Positions 57,200 to 64,000 of a stretch of DNA of 64,000 nt are shown piece after piece; the stretch's first letter is position 1; each line of letters begins with the position of its first letter. The notes below the pieces were generated by a model. That model was not told the DNA's origin and did not search any database. It saw nothing but the letters and a program-made list of their open reading frames with translations. The stretch is from Cliona cf. orientalis (Eukaryota > Porifera > Demospongiae > Clionaida > Clionaidae), in assembly GCA_963930775.1 (NCBI GenBank), contig OZ005689.1, positions 16,522,760 to 16,586,759 on the forward strand, in the 5' to 3' direction. A program made the translations under genes and the position numbers.

Positions 57200-58714
57200 A
57201 TACATCCATCTATTCTGAAAACTTGTGCTACAACCTTACTTGAACCAATTTTCCACCTGTTTACCCTATGCCTTCGCACCAGCTCCATTCCTTTGGAATG
57301 GAAGCTGCACAAAATTAAACCCATACCGAAAAAGGGCAACCTCCTAGCAGTCAACAACTACAGACCAATATCTCTACTATGTATTTTATCCAAGATGCTC
57401 GAATCTATCATCTTTAAGAAGATCATTAACTTTATACAACCTCAACTCTCCAAAAGCCAGTTTGGTTTCCTCAGAAATCGATCGTGTCTTTCTCAACTAC
57501 TCACTTCTCTCGCCTTAATCTACGAAGCAGTTGACAATAGAAACCAAGTTGACGTTCTGTATTTAGACTTCAGAAAGGCGTTTGATTCAGTTCCTCACCA
57601 GGAGCTGTTATACAAGTTGTGGCAAATGGGTATCACCGGTCCTTTATGGTCCTGGTTCAAATGCTACCTGTCCTCTCGCTCTCACTATGTATGTATTGAT
57701 GGTATAAACTCGTCATCCCTTCCAGTCCGGTCCGGAGTCCCACAGGGTAGTATTTTAGGTCCCCTACTTTTTCTCATCTACATAAATGATTTACCTAATG
57801 TAATAACCAACACTGCCTGCTACATGTTTGCTGACGATACCAAATTCATCAAAACAATTTCTTGTTCTAACGACCATCTACAGTTCCAGCAAGACATAAT
57901 CTCTGTCGAAACCTGGTGTCAAACATGGAAACTTCCGTTAAACTTTTCCAAATGTAATTCACTAAGATTCACTTTAGCACAGCACCAATCCGACGATTTC
58001 AAATATACTCTTAATAATGAACTTGTTCAGCTTGCACAATCTCAGCGTGACTTGGGAATCACCACCACTGTTAATCTCACTTGGGCCGACCACTACAACC
58101 ACATATGCTCAAAGGCTTACGGTTCACTAAACTTAATTCGCAGGACTATTTCCACCAATTCTCCTGTCAACTTGAAAAAGCAACTATACATATCACTAGT
58201 AAGATCCCACCTCTGCTACTGTTCTCAGATTTGGAGACCAAACCTCATTAAGGACATCACTAACATAGAGCGTATTCAAAGAAAGGCCACCAAGTTTATT
58301 CTAAATGATTACGCCAGCGACTACAAGTCAAGGCTTGAAGCCCTTCAGATGCTTCCGCTAACCCTATGGTTCGAATTTCATGACATCATGTTTCTGGTAA
58401 AATGCCTTCAAGATCAAACAGACACACTAAACATTAAGAGATACATCACTTTCGCTGCATCCAATACAAGAGCAGGTTCATCTAGCAAGCTCCATCATCA
58501 CCTCAGTCGAACCACCACAGCAAGGCATTTTTATTTCAGTCGCATAGCCAGGCTATGGAATGCTCTCCCCAACCACCTAATTGATCTAACTCTATCATTC
58601 TCTACTATCAAAGTGCATGTTCGTATCTTTCTTTGGGAACATTTCAAATTTCATTTTGTCTCTAACAATATCCATTCATTCCACCTAAAATGCCCTTGTT
58701 CCCAATGTTATTAG
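57200..58714 (+). CDS. LINE reverse transcriptase, N-truncated
   Basis: The frame is open from the insertion point (IHPSILKTCATTLLEPIF) to the stop, about 504 residues. RT motifs in order are NYRPISLL, QFGFLRNRS, YLDFRKAFDSV (catalytic Asp), SGVPQGSILGPLLF and YMFADDT (catalytic Asp pair). A thumb region and a C-terminal part with RIARLWNALP follow. This fits the CR1/L2/Jockey group. It has no own start codon in place and no endonuclease, so it is a dead-on-arrival copy. No stop or frameshift has accumulated, which speaks for a young insertion. Confidence 0.9.
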   Translation: MHPSILKTCATTLLEPIFHLFTLCLRTSSIPLEWKLHKIKPIPKKGNLLAVNNYRPISLLCILSKMLESIIFKKIINFIQPQLSKSQFGFLRNRSCLSQLLTSLALIYEAVDNRNQVDVLYLDFRKAFDSVPHQELLYKLWQMGITGPLWSWFKCYLSSRSHYVCIDGINSSSLPVRSGVPQGSILGPLLFLIYINDLPNVITNTACYMFADDTKFIKTISCSNDHLQFQQDIISVETWCQTWKLPLNFSKCNSLRFTLAQHQSDDFKYTLNNELVQLAQSQRDLGITTTVNLTWADHYNHICSKAYGSLNLIRRTISTNSPVNLKKQLYISLVRSHLCYCSQIWRPNLIKDITNIERIQRKATKFILNDYASDYKSRLEALQMLPLTLWFEFHDIMFLVKCLQDQTDTLNIKRYITFAASNTRAGSSSKLHHHLSRTTTARHFYFSRIARLWNALPNHLIDLTLSFSTIKVHVRIFLWEHFKFHFVSNNIHSFHLKCPCSQCY

Positions 58715-58877
58715 CTTTAATCTCTGAGTCCTGTCATTCCAGCTACTCCTTCAATGGAGATAGCTAGACTGTCAGCAGTTTTTCTTGCTTTAATATTTCC
58801 CACTGACCTCATATCATTTCACCTTCGTATTTCTGACTGCTGTAAAGCTAATCATAATAATAATAATAATAATAATA
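57200..58877 (+). mobile_element. 5'-truncated non-LTR retrotransposon (LINE)
   Basis: The insertion is bounded by sequence that is continuous in the left duplicate (around 44338-44360). It starts inside the reverse transcriptase and ends, after a 3' UTR of about 140 bp, in an (ATA)n tail, as LINE 3' ends often do. The endonuclease and ORF1 are missing because of 5' truncation. Confidence 0.9.
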
Positions 58878-59086
58878 AAAATATCAACCATGGCTCACTT
58901 TTGCAAATAATCAGGACTCACTCAACAGTAGCCCTCGGTAAGATTCTGCTTCCGGACTTGTGGTTGGTAATGATCGTCACATGCACATACTTCGGAGGTA
59001 ATGATCGTCACAGCGTTGCTGCTGAAATGATATACGACTATCTATGCTGCTGAGCACAAACTTCGTTCCTGGATCGGGTTGTAAAA

Positions 59087-62000
59087 ATGATTCTCTCTTT
59101 CAATTGGGTGATCGGCTTTCTTCTCTGCTGCTTATCCTTAGTAGGTGAGCTCTTGAAGCGTGTTCTGATACGTCTAAGACTTCGGTATTAAAGATCGCTA
59201 TTTGAATACATTTATCATCCACTTGTAGGACAGAGCCAGTTGGATATCGGTATTGTTGTCACCCCGGATAGAAACCAGACCATCCCTTTCACTTCTGACG
59301 AGAATGTGACCTACAGCTGCTCGGTAGACGGTGGGCGAACTGCCATCTGGGAAGTGAGGGGGAGGCAGATCATCGGAGAAGCTCAGGCTAGTATGTTTGC
59401 AGACAGTGGTTTCTTCGTGGAGGGTCTAGGGGCTAGCACCTCTGTCATCAGGATATCTGGAGAGGCGCGGAGGAACGCCACGCTGAAGGACCCTCCTGAA
59501 ATCAACCTGCTCTGTGTTGCTCTGGAGGGCTTGACTGGCACCCCTGGGAGAAAGTACTTCATCATCACTTATGGTGGGTGTAGTATGAGTTTTCATGCAA
59601 GTTCATTGTATGTCTGTCCATTGTCTGTAGGGCGTACAACTAGCTATTGTCATAGTAACTTTGCCCCTCCCATTAATCCCACTACCTATTCCAATCGGTT
59701 GCCTGTCTGCTTACAGATTTTCTATTCAAACCTATTGTCACACCCTTCATCTCCCCCCCCCCCCCCCCCCCCCCACCCCCCACTCCCTCCAACATGATTC
59801 TGAGCCACCCACATGTACCTCGTTACATATGAAATCTAGTGCAAATTCAACATTATTGAGTACAATTGTAAATGTTTTACCTCAGGTTGTCCAAGTGTAG
59901 ATCTAATTACTTGTAAGGAGACCTATGTACACCTACATGTACAAGATTTCTATTCCAAGCAAACTCAAGTGCCCTAATTGCTGGTGATCGTCTAAACAGA
60001 TTGTGGTAGTTACTGGTACGCTTGCGGTGGTTTGCCAGCTGGGCTTTGTGCTTCAGTGAGCAAATAAATGGTGTGTGTGGTACTACAATGTATGTTCATT
60101 TAGTGCTAGTTGTAGTGTGTGCCAAGCTAGTGGTAATTACATGTACGTGCTGCATGCAATCATTAACCACCGTATAGCCAAAAAATATTTTTTTGCAAGA
60201 CACAAGTTTTACCACACCCAGCTACTTTTGCGTTGCTGACTGGTATATAGTGAGTAAAGATTACCATTGCTAATGAGAGCAGGTGATAAAAATATTCTCC
60301 TGGTGAAAATTTTCCTGTTATACAATATCTGCTACAGTGTGAATGCACCCGGACCCCTGAAGTCTGTTTACTTAGCGCTTTAGCAGTTATTCTTTTGAAG
60401 GAAGAGAGTTCATGTTGGACTTAGAACCTCACAGGGCTATGAATAGGTGACCCTTCCTGTGTGTTTTATAAAATATACATGTACCAACCCAAGAGTAGGG
60501 GAAGATGTGATTGACCCTACATGTATATCTTGTTTCTAGCCGACTCAGCATAATATTGTGTTACAGTGTAAATCATGATTAAGGATAATTATGATGATGA
60601 TGTAATCGCTAGGTTTGCAGACATTCCCATATTCATAGCCCCTTCTGGTTTTTTCTTGTTTTGTGTACATGGCTACCAGAAGAGTGTTGGTGTATGATTG
60701 TAGTGAAGGCTGTTAAAAGTTGTTATTTCCTATGCAAGCTAGTTAAGGCACCATAACCATAGTCTAACCATAAAGGAGTTCCTTGTATTGTACCTGATTT
60801 ATGTTGAATCAGTTTATGTATTTTAGCACACAGCTTGCTACATCCCAATAAGTAAGAATTTTGAGGTAATTGTTGAAACATCGTGATAATGTGATATCGT
60901 GTAGATCACTGCCTATTCACTCAATGATGTGCCGTCTTCCTATAATGCTTAGCAAGGCAGTAGTATAGTTACAGTAGCTGCGTGCGCCTGTACTAAGTAG
61001 TCCTGTAATTATGCCTGGTGTAGTGTGGCAGTTAATGTACTTGCGTAAACATGTTTATAGATAGCCACTGTATCCTCTCTTTGAGTCTGATTATCCATTG
61101 TACATGTATATTTGACCTGTATGTGTACATGCACTGCATGACATCATGTTTGTCAAACTGTGCTAAGGTTCCTACTACTGGAATCACCCCTGGCTATCCA
61201 TGCAACTACACTAGTGACCCTTTCCTGTGCACTGTGTACCTCAAAGACTTGTTTATTATTCATTACCTACACCTTACTAATGTATGTGTATACAATATGG
61301 AGGGTACACTGTCGAGAGTGCAATTGGAGTGCAATGCATGGTGGGGTTTATGTAATGTTTTCTGTTTGTCTATGACATTCTGTTGATCTGTGACAGCCTG
61401 TTTGTCAATATTGCTGGTTATATCAACATCAACCCTATAGACATGCAGCAGTTGCCACATATGCACCAGTTCAGTCTGTTATTAATACTCTAACCCTCTT
61501 GGTGCATGTGCAAGGGCTATGGTAGTCGTTCTGTGTGTCTGTCTGTTACCAAGCTAGCTGCTACATGCCCAGGGAAGTCACTAGAATAGAATAGAAGAGC
61601 AGTGCTGTGGTTAAACATCAAAGGGGATTTATCGTTTAGAAAACCACATCAAATGTAAATAATAGCAGAGCTGCACCACTGCTACTCTACTGCTCGTTAG
61701 TGACTCCCCTGCATATCTGATTATACGTTGAAAGCAAGGTACATGTACATGTACCATTGTGCTTTTTATGGCATTGGCAAATATACAGTGTCAGTAAAAA
61801 TGCTAAATTGATTAACAATTCTGGTGGCATATGTTGACCACCACTGCCTTCTTCGTTTCTTGACAAGCTGTCGATGGATGAAAGAGATAGAGTCAGCTTC
61901 ATTTCAAGAATACTAGTGTATTGGTCTAGTGATAATTGTTATAACTTGAATGGCTGATCAATTACTGATAACATTAGGCTATCAAATATGCTTTATTGAT

Positions 62001-63663
62001 TTTCTTTTGCATGCACTAGATCTGCTGATCTGGCATGCACATCTATTGCGTAATCGCAAGCAATCAACATTTATTTAGTATTATCAGCATTATCGTGATT
62101 GCTCTAGATCTATAGGCAATAGCGCCTATAGCTGGCATTGTTAGGCTAGTTACGGCTATTACCACGAATGCCGTACTGAAAACTAAACACCAAGCCAAAG
62201 CACAGCACTCTCACTGGCTCCTTTTACATATGTTTATTAGGTGAATGTACAGCTTCTTTAGTTGGTTCTTTGTGTCCATATTATTTTGATTGAACTGTGT
62301 AATTAGTACATGTATATCTTTCTCTCCCTCTCTTCTATTTGCAGACCCTCCCATTTCTCCCCGTGGTTTGGATCTTGTAATCATTACAAGTCCCAGCCCC
62401 ACCTTGCGGCTAGTCTGGGAGCGGCCGCTCAATGTCGATCCTCAAGTAGACATAGTGTACACTGTCGAGATCAACAGCACTTTGCCTGATGGAATCAACT
62501 ATGGCCCATTTGAGAATATTTCACAAACTTATCTCCCTATTGATTTTCCTGAAGCTCTCCACTCCAACAGGAGCTGTCAGATGTACAGGTTTTTTGTGAG
62601 TGCAAGGAATGGAGCTGGTCCCAGTCTGCCTTCCAGCTATATAGAGACTCTACCCATTAGTAAGTCACTTATGTACATGTCATAATGAGCGGCCATAGGC
62701 ATAATAATATTATACTACAAGTTTGCTGGCTCTTACCCGGGAAAAAAATTGCACCCATTTAAGTTTATTAAGAAGCTGATCTAGTTTGAGCTGTATAGAA
62801 GTAAATGTGAAGTTTTCTGCCCCTGAGGTTAATACCCCTTCCTAAAACTGTACATACTGGAGCATATCTGGTTTCTTTCTCCTTAATTGATAATCATTAT
62901 TCTCTGGTGTGTATGCATAACTGGTGTGCATCTACACATGTACATGTACAACACATGTATAATTCATGATTCCCACTCATCATGTATAGCTACTGATGTG
63001 ACTAATATCAGCCAAACTCTCCGAGTGGATTCAGTTGATCTCCAAGATGGCAGACAAGTGGAAGTTACCATGTCTTTTAAGGTACACACACGTACTCATT
63101 AATTTTAGTCATGTGCTGTTGGCTGTTGCCTGGCAACCTGGGTAAATTGTTGGCTACTGAAAGAGTGTGGGTGATTATTGGGTGGGCCAGTGACAAGGGT
63201 CTTGGGGTAGCAAAAGTTAATAGATTTGGACCTTAATTTCTGTGCATTTGACCATGCATGACAACCAATGTCATGTAACACTGTGTCCTATTCGGGGCAA
63301 GTATTTTATTTCATAGCATTATTGATACCTACCTAAAGAGCATAGCACTGCACCTGGTTACATTTGATGTGGTTTTAAGTGTGGCCTTTAAATATCCTTT
63401 AATGTGTAAATGCTATATGTATTGCTACACTGTTTCTGTGCAGAGTCTGAGGCCATGCAGTGAGAACTTCCCAATTGAAAACTACACCATCAACATCAAC
63501 AACTTGTGGGAATTCCCCATCCCTTCCTCTGACCTACCCCAACCTGGCAATGCTATCACTCAGAAGATCAGTGACAGTGGCATTCAACCAGACATGGTCT
63601 ACTCCCTCAGTGTCACCGCTTGCAGCAACTTCAGTTGTAAACAGTCAGACCCAATCCCTTTCT
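59087..63663 (+). CDS. Ig/fibronectin-III cell-surface receptor, 5' part (continues past the window)
   Basis: Exons are 59087-59144 (signal peptide MILSFNWVIGFLLCCLSLVG), 59229-59573, 62345-62659, 62990-63081 and 63444-63663, each with GT-AG borders and matching phases. Exon 2 encodes an Ig-like domain (ENVTYSCSVDGGRTAIWEVR … INLLCVALEGL, the two cysteines of the fold). Exon 3 encodes an FN3 domain (PRGLDLV, LRLVWERP, YRFFVSARNGAGPS). Exons 4 and 5 together form a second FN3 (VTMSFK…YSLSVTACSNFSCKQSD). Several N-x-S/T sites suit an extracellular protein. Nothing intracellular is reached, so whether it is a receptor kinase, phosphatase or adhesion molecule cannot be told. Its first two exons are duplicated as a pseudogene at 44568. 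Confidence 0.85.
59574..62344 (+). other. Intron 2 of the Ig/FN3 gene
   Basis: 2.8 kb. Contains a C-run at 59752-59774 and a stretch near 61540-61730 sharing CTGTTACCAAGCTA with the kinase intron. Exon 2 and exon 3 phases join directly, so no further exon is required here. Confidence 0.65.
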
Positions 63664-64000
63664 GTGAGTCAACACATACGTGTAGTCTTGTACTGGCCTG
63701 GAAAGCATTTACTACGTATGACTTTCTTGTGATGTTTTTGTGAGAGCACATGTACTCCATGTAATACACGTACTGCATGTGTGTTACATGTATCTACCAT
63801 AATATTATGCATGAATGGTTTCACTCATGTGGGATAGATACACTGTAAATGTACAAGTACATTGTCACAAGCTACACCTGTAGCTAGTCTCTGTAGTTGC
63901 AGGTTATGTGGAGTTAGGAGGTTCATTGAAAGTACATGTAATTGAACTATAAATACCGTACTTAATCTAATATTACGTATGGAAAAAAAATAATTTCAAT
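63664..64000 (+). other. Intron 5 of the Ig/FN3 gene, cut by the window end
   Basis: Starts with the GTGAGT donor at 63664. No acceptor-bounded exon is seen before the window ends. Confidence 0.6.

Larger units (their letters stand above)
56582..59573 (+). repeat. Segmental duplication, right copy, receptor part
   Basis: Partner of 42885-44985. Apart from the LINE (57200-58877) and small indels it follows the left copy closely, up to the end of receptor exon 2 where the left copy stops. Confidence 0.85.

Noticed and set aside
61051-61386. Extra exon in the Ig/FN3 intron 2
   Set aside because: No acceptor/donor pair in phase, and exon 2 joins exon 3 correctly without it.

Overview
The window looks like nuclear DNA of a demosponge, and Amphimedon queenslandica is my best guess. 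The reasons are AT-rich DNA, compact multi-exon genes with short GT-AG introns, a kinase of the HRDLTAKN type joined to coiled coil and Kelch repeats, death-effector-domain proteins, an Ig/FN3 receptor, and dense small DNA transposons. The species name is inference; the metazoan character follows from the proteins.

Layout. 0.6-2.2 kb: an EXTL3-like (exostosin family) gene with two reading-frame breaks, cut short in its GT64 domain beside a MITE. 2.2-8.8 kb: nested repeats and a doubtful minus-strand gene of very short exons. 8.9-10.9 kb: a two-exon gene for a secreted heme-oxygenase-like protein ending in KDEL, so probably an ER-lumen enzyme. 13.0-13.9 kb (minus): a single-exon SAM-methyltransferase-like protein. 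15.2-17.9 kb: the first of four intact, intronless tandem-DED genes (15.2, 28.9, 35.7 and 50.2 kb), followed by the fragment of a fifth. 19.4-20.9 kb: nested inverted-repeat elements. 21.2-24.9 kb: an eight-exon kinase/coiled-coil/Kelch gene. 24.9-28.0 kb: a cluster of MITEs, several with readable target duplications.

The right half is a segmental duplication. A block carrying a tandem-DED gene and, downstream, the 5' end of an Ig/FN3 receptor gene exists twice (about 31.5-45.0 kb and 48.1-59.6 kb). The two DED copies differ at about 32 of 574 residues. The left receptor copy is a pseudogene of exons 1-2; the right copy is open and runs off the window end. Elements present in one copy and absent from the other give natural empty sites. 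These are a 1.8-kb foldback with 9-10 bp target duplication, an 833-bp TIR element, a 4.2-kb CACTA element with further elements inside it, and a 5'-truncated LINE with an open reverse transcriptase frame.

The most interesting protein system is the tandem-DED family: two DEDs plus a roughly 370-residue C-terminal region that I do not recognise, with two strongly hydrophobic segments, amplified in one locus beside a kinase/Kelch gene and an Ig/FN3 receptor. A shared role in innate signalling or cell death is inference from the domains only.
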